Origin: Wuchereria bancrofti
Taxonomy: Eukaryota > Nematoda > Chromadorea > Rhabditida > Onchocercidae
Length of the DNA stretch: 64,000 nt
Direction of reading: 5' to 3'
Assembly (NCBI GenBank): GCA_005281725.1
Contig: SSBO01000015.1
Location: 598,922 to 662,921, forward strand
A model generated the notes under the pieces. The model had not been told where the DNA came from, ran no database searches, and worked only from the letters and a program-made list of their open reading frames with translations. Positions 27,595 through 40,422 of this stretch are shown piece by piece (position 1 is the stretch's first letter; each line of letters begins with the position of its first letter). A program made the translations under genes and the position numbers.

Positions 27595-30361
27595 TTTTCT
27601 CTTCACCTGTGCTTTCAACATTTCTTTTCCATCTTTGTCTATTATGACTCATTCTAATGGACTCTTTCATTGTTCAATTTTAATCTAATATTATTTCTTT
27701 ACTTCCTTTACTTTATTCGACTACAATTAAGTCATCCTATCATCATCATCATCATCATCCGTTACTCTTTTTTACCCGTTAACACTACTACCTGGGGTAG
27801 GACTGTAAATAGTACGAACAAAATGAGGCATTTCGATCAGACAAATGCGCCAGCTTAGATTGATTCAAAGCAATTAGGGCATGGAGTGATACCTAAATGT
27901 TGAAGAAGTGAATGATGAAAGGTCAAAGAGAAAGAAAGGTATATATGGACTGTTGAAATTTGCATGCATTGACGCAAATGAAATGATTTTCTCTCGATCC
28001 TTCTTTTCTCTTCCTTACTTCATTTTAACTTTGTACACTTTGAAAGTAAATCACTTTCAGTTCCAGTAAATCACTTTCACTCCCAACTCATCCAGATGAC
28101 AGAACAGAAAATTTGGAGGTAAGAAGAAGAGTGAGTGTAGGAGGAAGAAAGAGAAGAGAATTGGAAGGAAGTTAGTAGGTTCGATGGGAATGGTCAAGCA
28201 AAATAATGAAATGAATTTCATTCCATTCCATTCCATTTCACTTTACTTTTCTTTTCTCATTTACCGACCAAATGAAATGAATAAAAAGGACTCTCTCTTG
28301 TCACAAAGTTGAGAAATTAAACTGCGAGTTAGAATGGAATCAAATATGATGTTACTGTCTACAAATGGACCAACTTAGACTTATTTATTCAGTAGACAGA
28401 GGAAGAAAAAAGATTGGGTTGATGGATAAAGTGTTCACCGTCCGAAGGATGAATTTTTTTGGTTAATGGATTTTATTCTCAAAGAATGAAATTAAATAAT
28501 TAAAAAGTTAAAAAGAGAAGTAAGTTGTTGACTCATTGAGGTATATACGGCATTTTCCGCTTTTTAGTTCTTTGTGAGACCTTAAATTGATTGGAAAGAA
28601 ATAATGGCAATTAGTGCGGATGCATGAACGCCGTCAGGATGGATGAATGGATTATGTGATTGTGTCCCTCTGAGGATGGAAAGTGGGCAGAGAGGAGGAC
28701 AACGGAAAGCCGTAAATGGGGACAATGATTTAATATTATATACCATGACCGCATCCCGCATGCAACTGAAAACCAAATACCGCTCAAGCAGTACCACCCT
28801 AACCGTCATCAATTTCATAAACCACTAATTAATCATTTTCAATTGCTCGATTGAATCTATTTGCAAATATTAGACATGCATATACAATCTAAGCAAAAAA
28901 AAATTTCTAAATTTCTGAACTGAGAATTTTCCTTTTTTGCTGAATTTCTTAGTGAAAGTGAAGTGAAACTGAAAAGCAATACGTAACTCTTCATTCTTTT
29001 TATTTTTATTATGCATATCATATGATAAGAAGGGGACAAGGAGATGTTTTTGATATGCTTTAAAACAAATAAAGTCAATTCTCAAAAAACTTTCATTTTG
29101 ATGTCTGAATCGCATATCTCGTCACACCGTAAGATGATAAGCACAAAATCGATACTGCTTACACGTAAACTTTCGCTATTTTAATTTTGATATTCTATGG
29201 ATGTCATTTCTACTACCTCAAAAAATGTCAGTTAATATCGAATTCTTCGCACAAGCATAAGCGGTACTGCGGAATTTTTGGAGACAAATTCTAAATCTGC
29301 TAATTAAATCCGCTTAAATCTTTACAGCAATGAATTTCATTCTTTAAAATACATTTAAAGCACTTGTCGTCGGATACAGCTTCTCATTTCAAGAAGATTC
29401 AAAACTGCTCCTAAAGACTGCTCCCTAAATTATTCCTTTTTCTTTTTCCTTAAAATCTGTCCGACCATTGTAAGCTACAACTTGTTGTTACTATGACATT
29501 GTCAAAGAAGAGAAATAGAATCCTCTGCTAATTCAAATTAAACCAAAAATAAATCCTAATGGCGGATATAGTTTTCTGATTTTCATTCATCATCAATCAC
29601 TTTTAGAATTTCTGGAACTTGAAATGAAGTAAGAGAACTTTTGGAGGAAACTTTTATGCAAAAAATTAGAATTTCTTAATAAATAAACATTCTAGTTCAA
29701 CGACAAAAATATCAAGAAATAATGTTTCATTTGACCAGAAGTGGAACAGTAATATCATCATTGGAGATTCGATCGCTAAAAAGCGCTTGCATAAGTGGGA
29801 ATTTTTTAAGGCGGGAGTTAAAATGAAAAATTAAGTGAACTAAATGTTCTGGCAGATATTACTAATCAAACACTAATTTTGATTATCTCTAATTTTGATA
29901 GTTTTTTTTTCACAACATTACGTAAGAATGAAAAAAACAGAAAGGTGAAGAAGTTTAAATGACAGATGGTATATTCATTGTTTCATTTTCAATCAAATGA
30001 AAAAAGGAAAAACGAGAATCCGGTCGAAAAAGTTGACCGGAAGAAAAGATAGGTTGTGTGTGTGTGACATATCAAAGTGGTAATGCTAATCGTTGTTGTT
30101 AATTGCTGTTAATTGTGAACACTTGACACATGTACCTACAACACTTCCCTTCTGCTTAATAGGAGTGATTTGTTTACAACAATTATAGTCTTTCTGCTGT
30201 GCCATATAATATCCTCGGACATTCCATTCCACTCGCAACAGAACAAAATTCAACACAATGCAGCGCCATCCATTCCACCCTGTTTTTTCATTTCCATTAT
30301 AATAACAGATCAAATCAGAAGGGACAATGTTATTTACAATGTAAACAGTAAAATATGGCAT

Positions 30362-30773
30362 TTATTGCATGCAAATTTCAGGATGACTAAGATAAAGAAA
30401 GTAAAATCTGTGCACATTTCGTCACATAGTACAAAGATCATTTATTCCAACCATTCTGTACTTCTTTCCACTTTTAATGATTAGTCAGTCTATCCACTTC
30501 CCATCTAAACTAAAACGAATGCATATTATTGTGCATCAAAATATCTTTTAAGCTACTTTACACAGTCTACTGTTACCGTTGCTCGAGGACAAGAAAGGTA
30601 CTATTAGGTGTATGCAATAGAATGTCACTACTAAGTAAAGGACGCAACTGCAGTTTAATAGTACGATGAAAAGGCATTGTTAAGGAAAACTCGGGATGAT
30701 CAGGCGGAATAAACTTGATCACTGCAAGATTATAATCATTTAACATTAACTGGAACTCTGCTAATAATTTCAT
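30362..30773 (-). CDS. Possible two-exon small gene, unknown product
   Basis: Model: exon 1 at 30773-30577 runs from an ATG and ends at a CAACG|GTAACA donor. Exon 2 at 30386-30362 follows a pyrimidine-rich TTTATCTTAG acceptor and ends in TAA, which overlaps an AATAAA at 30361-30366. Phases match (2 into 1) and give 73 aa. The exon 1 product has normal-looking composition (for example KFIPPDHPEFSLTMPFH) but matches no family I know. An in-frame stop lies just before the ATG. A CAG repeat at 30812-30836 would fall just upstream. An alternative, less pyrimidine-rich acceptor would give a cysteine-containing tail instead. Confidence 0.35.
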
Positions 30774-30811
30774 GGTATCAAATTACTCGCCAACTGCTAT
30801 CCAACATGTAA

Positions 30812-30836
30812 AGCAGCAGCAGCAGCAGCAGCAGCA
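30812..30836. repeat. (AGC)n microsatellite
   Basis: About eight CAG/AGC units. Confidence 0.95.
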
Positions 30837-30896
30837 TATTATTCCGCAACCTACCCCCTCCCCCCCTTAGCGTCATCATTTTATCGTCGTCATTAT

Positions 30897-30930
<34 letters not shown>

Positions 30931-33449
30931 CCTAGTCTTCTCTACAGTATACACCTTGCAGATGTCAACAATTAATACGTTGTAGTTAATGATTAAAAGT
31001 GAAAGGTGCGTACCTTAATAGTGACATGTTGTCAAATTAAGGCTCTCAGTTACTTCTCAAAAAGCCTTTCCTTTTGATCGGTAACGGACAAATGGCTAAT
31101 GTCAAGAAAATCGAGGCAAACTGATATAAAATTTGCCGGAATAAGAACAAGAGACGGTTGTTTCTTACAATCACTATGATTTCAAAACAAAAAGTTAGTT
31201 GGAAATTGCGCAATTTCAAGACGTAAAAGAAGCACAGGTAATTATTATTCGAATAAGTGAAAGCTTTCAGCGTTTAGAAATAGTCACAGAATTGTTTCAG
31301 ACAAAATAGAAGCTGTGAAGCAGCTCTAATCAGCTAACTATTCATTAAAGACAGTATTGGGTGAGCCATCAGGTGCTTTGTCATGTCTACAATGACCAGA
31401 TGGCATTTTGGTGGATGCAGAAGTGATCAATAAGTATGATCAAAGTCAGTTAACACCAATCAGTAAGAAATCATTGGAATGGGAAAAGTTGAGCAAAGTG
31501 GAATTTAAATGAGTCTGCAAATTAGAATATTTACTTTTGTGCTGCTCGCTGGATCTTCCGAAATTATCAGTCAAATTATCAGATGGGAATATCGAATTAT
31601 CATTCTCACTTCCATATGATTTCAATGACAGTCAGAGATAACGCATGCACATGGTGCAGTCAATTTGACAAACATCTGTTGCCTACTGCTGACAGCTCCG
31701 AAAGATTTTGTGGCCTTGTGATCGAAATTTGATGAACAAATGGCTTTTTATTTGATTTAATATTGTGTCAGAATGAGAATAATCATCCTCTATTGCGTCC
31801 ATTAATTTTTAATTTGTGCTTTAAGAATCTATTGATGTTGAGTACTATTTAAAATTCAATTTATAATTAGTATCAATCGCAAAATAAGAGTTAAAAGTGA
31901 GCAAACAACTAACTTCTTTCAATTTCAAGCCTGTTAAGCAAGTTACTGGGGACTGGGAACAAGATTTTAAAAGTAGTACTTGATCCAAACCACTTGTGAT
32001 TTTGAGCTTAAGATAGCAGTTGGCCTATATTTTAATTTTAACTAGAATTCAGATTTGAAAAAATCAGCTCAATCAAAATTGAGCAAAAAGTGCTGCTGAT
32101 AATTCGTTTGTGGGATTAATAATTATTGCATTCAATGAAGTCTGCAAATTCCCGACCCGAGTCTTATTCCGCTTGCATGAATCATTGCTATTGATAATAA
32201 TTAATGTGACAGAGAAAATTGAAAGAATAGACCGAGTGGTTCATTAGCTAATTAATTGTATCATGTTGCATGCATCCTTTGCTGCAGTTCCGGCAGGCAG
32301 CGCATGCTAAACCTTTTCTACCCTGAATTGCTTTCGAGATTTATGTTTATGCGTTGGGCTTTATTCAGCTCAAATTACCAAATTACCAATGATTAAGTGC
32401 ATTTATGAATCCAATGCATTAATTATCCTTGTAATAATTATTATTACTATTTTTATTCTGGCATAAGCAGAACATTCACGTGGAATATTGATTTTAAACT
32501 TCCCATATAAAGTTAATTTCATTAGAGGGAACATTTTCGAACAATTAGCAACACTCATTGCTTGCCACCAAAGAAAGAAATCTGTAAAATAGCGGGAAAC
32601 AATAAAGGTACGGGTAAACAAATGACTTTCCACCATTCGGTAGCGGCAGCCAAAAAAGGCCCAGGTGAACAGAATGCATGAGAGAGTGATAAAATGTGAC
32701 AGGTAGGAAGGAAGGTTCACCAGTAGTTTTCCATCAACAAATTCTTAATAAAAAAATCTAAAAGAAGGATAATAACGCAGGAAAATAAACCCATAAGTAT
32801 CAAATCTAAGGATAAAATCTTCCGAATGCTTCCAGGTATCTGTGCAAAAGAATATAAGGAAAAGGTTAAAATCCATTTCAGTAATAAATACATTTTTTTT
32901 TTAAGCTCTCAAAATTGACAAATTTACCACAGCTAATTTTTTCCAACACTATCAAGAAGTGATAAGAGAGATCAGATGCTAATCAATGTGCATTATTTTG
33001 CACTTTGATTCGTTATGCCGAAGTGCGGAGAAAGACCTAAATTAGAAATGGACAGAATAACAAATTGATATCCCATTTCAGTAGTCAAATTTGATGATAA
33101 TTTGATGACTAGCGAAACGAATAATTAACTGCAATGACTTTTATCACAAAGTGATATGACACATTACTGTAGGCCTATCAGATGTAAGAGACAGCCCTGT
33201 CCTGTTTGGAATCAGTGATAAAATAGGGCATTGCACCGACGATTAATTTTAACGTATTACTTTGAAGTTTAATGCAAATCTGAGAAAAGCATTACTTCAA
33301 ATCTAGGATATTGCATCAGAGTGTCATGTCGAATAGGAAAGAAATTCTCTGTTTCATTGGAGCATTAAATAAATGGTTGAAAAATGTGGTCGTCCAGGAG
33401 TGTTTATGTGTGTGTAATATTGCAGGATAGTGTATCTCAAATGACAGGT

Positions 33450-33471
33450 GAGGAGGAGGAGGAGGAGGAGG
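33450..33471. repeat. (GGA)n microsatellite
   Basis: Seven GGA units. Confidence 0.95.
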
Positions 33472-34661
33472 TTTAATTGTTGTTGTAGAATGAATGAGTC
33501 AGGTTGTTGAAACATGAACCAATGAAGCAATCACACTATCAACTGCCCTTCTGCGCTCAGATAGATCATCCTCGTCCGGGTGGCGCCTCGTTGAACTCTC
33601 ATCGTTAAATGTTAACGCAATATTTTCATACCCTAAATAGCAGCTTCATAAGCTACTACCATCTCTCCTCTCCAGACACATATTTGTACGCTTCTGTCGA
33701 TATCTGATTCCATCTTTATTTAATCATAAAAATTAACCCTCAGTTAAATTATTCCTAAAAATGTCACACTTCTTGTTGTCAGGCCAAAAACTGACATATA
33801 GTGGTGATATATTGACAAAAAATTGGAAAATTCAGCAAACATTGGCTGGCTTTTTCAAGTTGTCCTTTTTTTAAATGATAAAACAAAACATATATTTCCT
33901 TATCTCTTATCTGCAGCAAGGTGCAAATACATCTTATCAAGCGGCATGTGTTTATAATACGTTAGTTAGTGATTATTGGTCAGCTAAGGATACGGCTGGA
34001 GGTGAAATTCACTCAATCCTTTATATTTGGGACAGTAAGCAGAACCTATTCCCAACAATTAAAATACACGAAGGAAGCATTAAAAAAAATTTTTCATCAA
34101 TATTTAATTTTGTTTATTTGCTCTTTATTTATTCTTATCGTCACTGATACTCGCGAAAGTCATCTACACATCACTACCGCCGAATGGATTAGGGAAGTGG
34201 ACATGTGATAACTCTCGGAAGGAAGCATTTAAGATGATGATGACCTACAGGTTAGAGGGACAGTGTATGGCAGGTAGGAATGTTCAGCAAGGAATACAGA
34301 AAGCGAAGCGAAGTGAGGTATGACTTTAGTAATAATCATGCATCGTATTCTATCAGCGGACGGAAAAAACAAATGACAGGTAATTAAACGATCCACACCT
34401 GGATGTCATCTCTTACGTTTAAAGACTGCCGCAAATTAGTAAGAGAGAAGAACAAAGTGACAAAATGGAATGGAAGAATAGTATTTGTATTAATTACTTT
34501 ATTAAACAATGAGCAATAAAGGTAATAAATGGAATACTCTTAACCATAGAATAATGGAAGTTCTCGATTTATTTTGATAGTTCATTATTATTGCAAGATT
34601 ACTCTTTTTCTTCGTTTCTCTCTCTCTCTCTCTCTCCTGCTCTTCATTTTCCTTTTTAAGC

Positions 34662-34683
34662 ACCCGCTTCAACGGAAGCGGGT
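34662..34683. repeat. GC-rich hairpin, 9-bp stem, AACG tetraloop
   Basis: ACCCGCTTC, then AACG, then GAAGCGGGT. The arms are exact reverse complements and stand out from AT-rich surroundings. A T-rich tract lies just before it. Function unknown. Confidence 0.85.
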
Positions 34684-36341
34684 CCTTGAAGTAACAACGT
34701 TTCTGTCCCCAACTTGCTCTTCTTTTCTAGTTGCGTCATCCTTATAAAACAACATTTCTCGTCAAAACGTTTTTTCATTTTAAAAGGTTCTTGCACAACG
34801 CTACGGTATCCACTTCAGGCCATAAAACATTTGGAAAAAAGACCACTTTTATTGTAATAAATCTTCTTGTAGTATTGTTCCGATATATTTCGGAATTGGG
34901 CGAAACGTTATTTCGGAAAGAACAACTTCATTCTTTTGCTGTAATGGAATTTACGGAAGCAAAATTTGGCATATAACTTTGATTTTCCGAACTTGGTTAT
35001 AACTTATGCAGAAATTGTAGCTAATTTAGCAAAGAACAGTACCGCATTACTTTTTATGAATGCACGTGTCACTCAGTGTTGTTCTTATGTACACCGATGG
35101 CAGTTACCTGCCAAAGTAACTTAATAAACTCGATCTGACCTAATAAATTAAACCTTAGGCATAGGATTAAACTGTAGCTGAAAAGAATTTGCAAATTCCT
35201 TCATTTAATGCCTGTAAGAAATATTGATTTGAAAGGAGATACAACAGTTTAAAAAAAGTAAAACATAATAAAATGATTAAAAAATTAATTTTGTGAGTAA
35301 TTAGTTGCAAAGCATTTCTAATATTATAATCGTCGCCATTTTTTGATCTCTTCTGCAACAATTACTTGCTTTTTCATCTTCAAATTTATCCTTTCTTTTT
35401 TCATGGTCACATTTTAATGCATAGATTGCCCACTCTTTAGGACAGCACTGGACATCTCTTTCCTCTGTAACTTCTCGATATTCTTCAAAGAAAAAAAACC
35501 GACAATCTTTTGAAATTTTTAATGTATGTGTGGTAATTTCATCTATTCAATCATCGCAGTAGAAATATGTCTAATTATTTGATTTGCTTTCGTTTTAGAA
35601 AAAAAGAAAAGTTTTTGTTAAGAAATTTCAAGGGACTTTACTTGGCAAGTTTCACTTCTATATTTGTCTTATTCATCTATATTTTGTCTTATTCAAAAGA
35701 AGTTCCCCGTGGCAGTGGGCAAGTACATCAAAGTTTGATGTCTCATATCAATCATCCTCTAATGTGACAAGTGATATAGCTGAAAAAATAATTTGGCTTA
35801 GTTTGATAACTATTTAGTTGTGTACCACCTTAAAAATGCACTGGAAGGATACTAAATTAGTGGTTAGGAAAGATTTTAAGTAATACTTATTAAAAATTAC
35901 TATTTTTTGTTCTAAAAGCAGTCATCGGGCAATTTTGTCCATTAACCAAAAAGGATCTCTTATATCTTTATTTTTGCATCCATCACTGATTAATCATACA
36001 CTGTGACTAATTATTATCATTCTGAGACTTGCTCAAATGGATTTTACGGCATTCTGCCAGTGTCATCGACCGTAAAAGTTCATGATAGAAAGAGGATAGC
36101 GAGGCTAATTTTCGGATTATACCGTAATCGCTTCTCTCACAGGAACTTTATATTATATGGTTTTAATCGAAATAATTGCACCCATTGGTAAATTTATTTC
36201 CGGGTTAATGCATTTGCACTAATTCACGTATATGCGTCTGCTACCTTTTCCAATTTACGTTAGTATAAGGAAAGAACGTGGAAGAAAAATCCCAGGTGAA
36301 GAAATGCAGTTACCTGTCTATCATACGTAATATTTGTATGG

Positions 36342-36357
36342 ACACACACACACACAC

Positions 36358-36391
<34 letters not shown>
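36342..36391. repeat. (CA)n / (CATA)n microsatellite
   Basis: CA repeats flanking a short CATA block. Confidence 0.95.
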
Positions 36392-38908
36392 TCATACTTT
36401 GAGTAATCTAAGTTGCACCATTCCATCTTACAACTAACAAATCGTAAAATTAGATTAAAAAATTAATTATGAAAGTTGTTTCTATGTAAGGTACATTCCT
36501 TATTTCTGCACTGATTTATTCTCTCATTGCAAAACCGGTAGAACCGTAAAGTGTACAGTCAGCTTACTCAAGTATATAAATATTAGCGAATAAAGGTGAA
36601 AAAGTAAGAGAGAATTGCATAAATATCAATCAGGACTTAAGGCACCAATCGATACCGTATTCTAGATCATGATGAGGTGAAAGTTTACTGACATGCAGAA
36701 GAACTCGGTCAATCCACCGCGGTATTTGATCTGCTGTCAGATTTGACATAAATTCTTTGCTTTACTGCCTCTCAATGACTTAGTTTTGACACTGTTCAGA
36801 AGTTGTGAACGTTTTCCAATCGAGAAGGAAGGATGTAAACTGTCGCGCAACTAAATATGCTGTACAGAAGATAATTAATAAATTAATGTGAATTGAAAAT
36901 GGCTCCGTATCAGTGGCAGTGGTTGTTCCTGAAAAAACGAACAGAAAGTTTTGTTGTGCCACTAGAAGCAATTTTGTTTTTTGTTAACTTTTAATTTCAG
37001 TTGACAGCAAAGCAAGCAAAATGAGAAGTAACAGCCAGCCAATTGGTTAATATCAAGCTAAGACTAGCAGAAAGCACTTATTTCAAATTCAAAGGAAGGC
37101 TGACCAATTGAATAGTCGAATTGAATTCAGAAAACATAAATATAAAGCAGCATGTCAGTATTTTAATTCAACTTTATTTAAATTAAATGAATCATTAAAA
37201 TGTGTCAGATTCTTCATCTATATTAATTGCAACGAAACATATTGAAACCAAAAGATAGCCTTCCTGGCTAGCTGAATATTTATTAAAAGCGAATTTGAGC
37301 AAATGCAAATGTTTTTTTGATAATAACATTAATCATTGACATTTATTTCCTTCTCTACTCTGTCTTGAAAAAACTTGGCCTGAATGTTTATCCAAGAATA
37401 TAATGTATTATTTAAGTCTAGCTAGGCCGAAGTAAAGGATACCTGAGATAATTAAATTCAGCCAAACCTCGAAAGTAATTATTACAGATACAACAAAGCA
37501 ATCCACCAATTTGCAACAAAATAATATCAAAATTACGAAATCGGAAATGCAACTTCCTTTCAGCTTGTTAGTTTCAGGTAGAGAACAGTTATTCTTCTCT
37601 GTTATCTTCTCAGTGTCCTGTCTTACCTGATAACATTCATAGTATCGTCCATGTTTATTTTATGAAGCTAATAGACAGGACGGCTTAAACTAGATTAAAC
37701 GATTAATTTCAAATTGAATTCAAAAAACAAACTTTCTTTCAGTCGAAATTGCGAACAATCAGTTCTTATTGATTAAATTCAAGTAAAAAAAGTTCGCCTA
37801 TCAAAAAAAAAAAAATTGACCGATAATTAAAAAAGATCTAAATGGGAAAGATAAAGTAAAAATGAGACATTTTGAAAGACTGATATGATTGATAATCCAT
37901 GACAAATTGCTGTTGTCATTACGCCCGCATACGTAAATCAAACAGTAAGTCTCTAAGATTCACTGATCTTTTCATTACCATTTACCGTCTCTTCCTGAAA
38001 ATAAAGCAATTACGGAAAGAGAAGTATTATTCAAGTTTGATACTGAAACATTTATTGTTACCGAACCTGAAAGTAGCCAAGTCTGTGTGTTTTATATAAT
38101 GTCAATATCAAATTAAGTTTACCTTAGGAAAGCATTTTGATAAATTCATGAAGCTTAATAACAGTAAAAAAAGATAAGAGCAGCAGAAACTACTCGATTA
38201 TCGATAATTCTTATCAGGATATTGACATTGCTATGGAATGGATAAGCGAATTCTCAAGAAATGTTTCACGGAAAAAGCTTGAAGACATTACCTAATTGAA
38301 ACTGATATATGATAACAGCACAAATAGAAGAATGTCTTTTGCAGAAATTAATTCATATTTACGAATATGTGACAGTTTAAAATTTGCAGTATTCACAGGT
38401 AAGTTCTTTTTTTGCTTGCAATAGCTGTCATCGTTATCCCAGCACAAAATATGTCTTCAACAGTGTGAACTTTCCTGAAATCATTCCGGAATCTGAGATT
38501 GTCAGAAAAATTTCATCCTGTTTTTATTGTTTATGCTTGAATTCAACATGCAACCTTCAACATGTTTAAAGTAAATAATTAGTTGCTAATTGGGCTATCA
38601 GTGTTAACTCGTCGTGCCTCACTTACTTTAATGACTTACTAGTTCAATTTTTAGACTTTCAGAATGGACGTAAGCAGTCGATGAGACAAGTCATTTCCCT
38701 CAGTGAAATCTTAGATTGCAGAAAGTTGTAGCGGCAAAAATAACTGCACCGGATAAATGGAACGGACTTCAAGAGACACATCGGCGGAGCAGATCGGTAG
38801 TGATCCGTCACGGGTCTCTACACTAACGAACATATCAAATACGTTAACCCTTATTAGTGACAATAACATTTGACGCGTAGAGTGGTAGAGCGAGCGTAGA
38901 GAAATCAA

Positions 38909-38966
38909 GCATCAAGCAGTCATCTTTCCGGAAAAGTGCATCAAGCAATCATCTTTCCGGAAAAGT
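38909..38966. repeat. 29-bp tandem duplication
   Basis: Two head-to-tail copies (38909-38937 and 38938-38966) beginning GCATCAAGCA and ending CCGGAAAAGT. They differ at one base (G versus A). Confidence 0.93.
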
Positions 38967-40388
38967 GACTGAAAGACTGATCTCTTATATAACCATCATT
39001 CGTCTTTTCCTACCCACAATTTGCTTTGAGTATGGCACACCTTGTGTAGATTAAGAAGCCCAAGAAAACTTTTTGTGGATAGACTACATAGTCAAGTACA
39101 AAGGTTAACACGTTGCTATTTACCCTGACAAATAAATTACACGCCAAAAAATTTAACTAACGTTTGCTAGCATTTACAAAGACGCGTGAAATGCTTAAAG
39201 ATTTCTGCTGGAATTCATCTGATATTTAAACTGAAACATTAATTCTGATAATAAATTGATAATAAATTTAATATCTCTAAGAATCATATTTCATCTATGC
39301 TTTTCAGTTGTGCATTAAGCGAATCTTTCAGGGTATTTATAAAGGAATTTGTTTGAAAAATTTCCTGGGAAAACCAATGTTTCAGCAAATACTCCGATCA
39401 ATGATCACTGATTCAAAGCAGAACGCTATGTATCAATGAATTGCTTCAGTAGAAGAAGAGAAACAATTCTGATGTGATGATTGATTGCATCACAAACAGG
39501 TGTTCAAGCTATCAGAGACGTTATCAGTAGCAATCAGAGAGTAATAATTTTGCTGATCTCATCTCATGCAAGTTTAACAGGTAATCCTTTTGTCTGATAG
39601 CTGATAGTAACAGTTATTCCGAAATCTATCAAGTCCAGTATTAAAAACCAGAAGTTAAGGATCTTGAAAATGAAAGTCTAACCATTTTCAATGAAGTAGT
39701 CTGATAACGATTTAGAAAAGAGGAACAACACTGATTTCTTGCTCATGCAACCGGAACACATTAAATTTTTGATGAAAGCCGAAAAGTTCCAAGATTTTAG
39801 GAATCCATGCCTGGGTAATGACCTTTGATAACGTCACAATCGAGTATTTCATAGTTTTCTTTCGATTTTCTTAATTAATAATTAATCTTTCATTTCTTGA
39901 GCAAAACACAATTTTGCTTTTGCTTCTTTGAAAAGATTCCTAAAAACAAGGCATTTTTAGTGACTCATTGAATAAGTGTAGAAGTCACCAGGTTATCAAT
40001 ACAAAATTACTAAGATTTATTGGTTGAGTATAAAGACGACCAGTCTTGTCACTCTAAGTTTTAGTGTAAAGATTAACTGGTAAAAGCTTTATGTATTTTA
40101 TTTGTTCTAGAAAAAGACTAGTTCATGGATTATTTGATCTATTTCGAGATATGTCCTATCTGATCAATAAGTTTGCAAGAACTTTCATTATTTTATGATT
40201 TCCGTAACTTCAACTTTCTGCCACTTTCATATTTTGCATTTAATACTTTTTTAAGTTTTCCGGTGGTTTCGTTTCTTTTCAATACAAAAAATTTCATCCA
40301 ATCTTTTTTCCAATTTGGTTTTTCCATCAAAACAATATAATGTCATATTGGTTTGTTCCTTTCAATGTGATCAATGGTAAATCCCTTA

Positions 40389-40422
40389 TTCAGGTTCAAA
40401 TTCGATATTCAGGTTCAAATTC
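40389..40422. repeat. 16-bp direct repeat, period 18
   Basis: ATTCAGGTTCAAATTC occurs at 40389-40404 and again at 40407-40422 without mismatch. Confidence 0.92.

Larger units (their letters stand above)
26927..30361. other. No supported gene; simple repeats
   Basis: The stretch contains a TCGATCGG octamer array (27187-27219) and CT-rich and CAT runs between 27436 and 27760. A 15-bp direct repeat (AGTAAATCACTTTCA at 28045-28059 and 28065-28079) and pentameric ATTCC words at 28207-28260 follow. A GC-richer patch at 28600-28810 is open on both strands, and I cannot call it either way. Confidence 0.55.

Noticed and set aside
30170..30484. 104-codon plus-strand frame with a signal-like start
   Set aside because: There is no ATG start, its sequence is low-information, and it conflicts with the more gene-like minus-strand exon model at 30362-30773.
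32403..32720. 105-codon minus-strand frame with a hydrophobic start
   Set aside because: It has no ATG at its beginning, contains an internal acceptor-like site, and ends in an ATT-rich repeat with no family resemblance. Not enough to call a gene.
38711..38908. 65-codon minus-strand frame with balanced composition
   Set aside because: It lacks a convincing start, acceptor or partner exon. Mentioned as isolated only.
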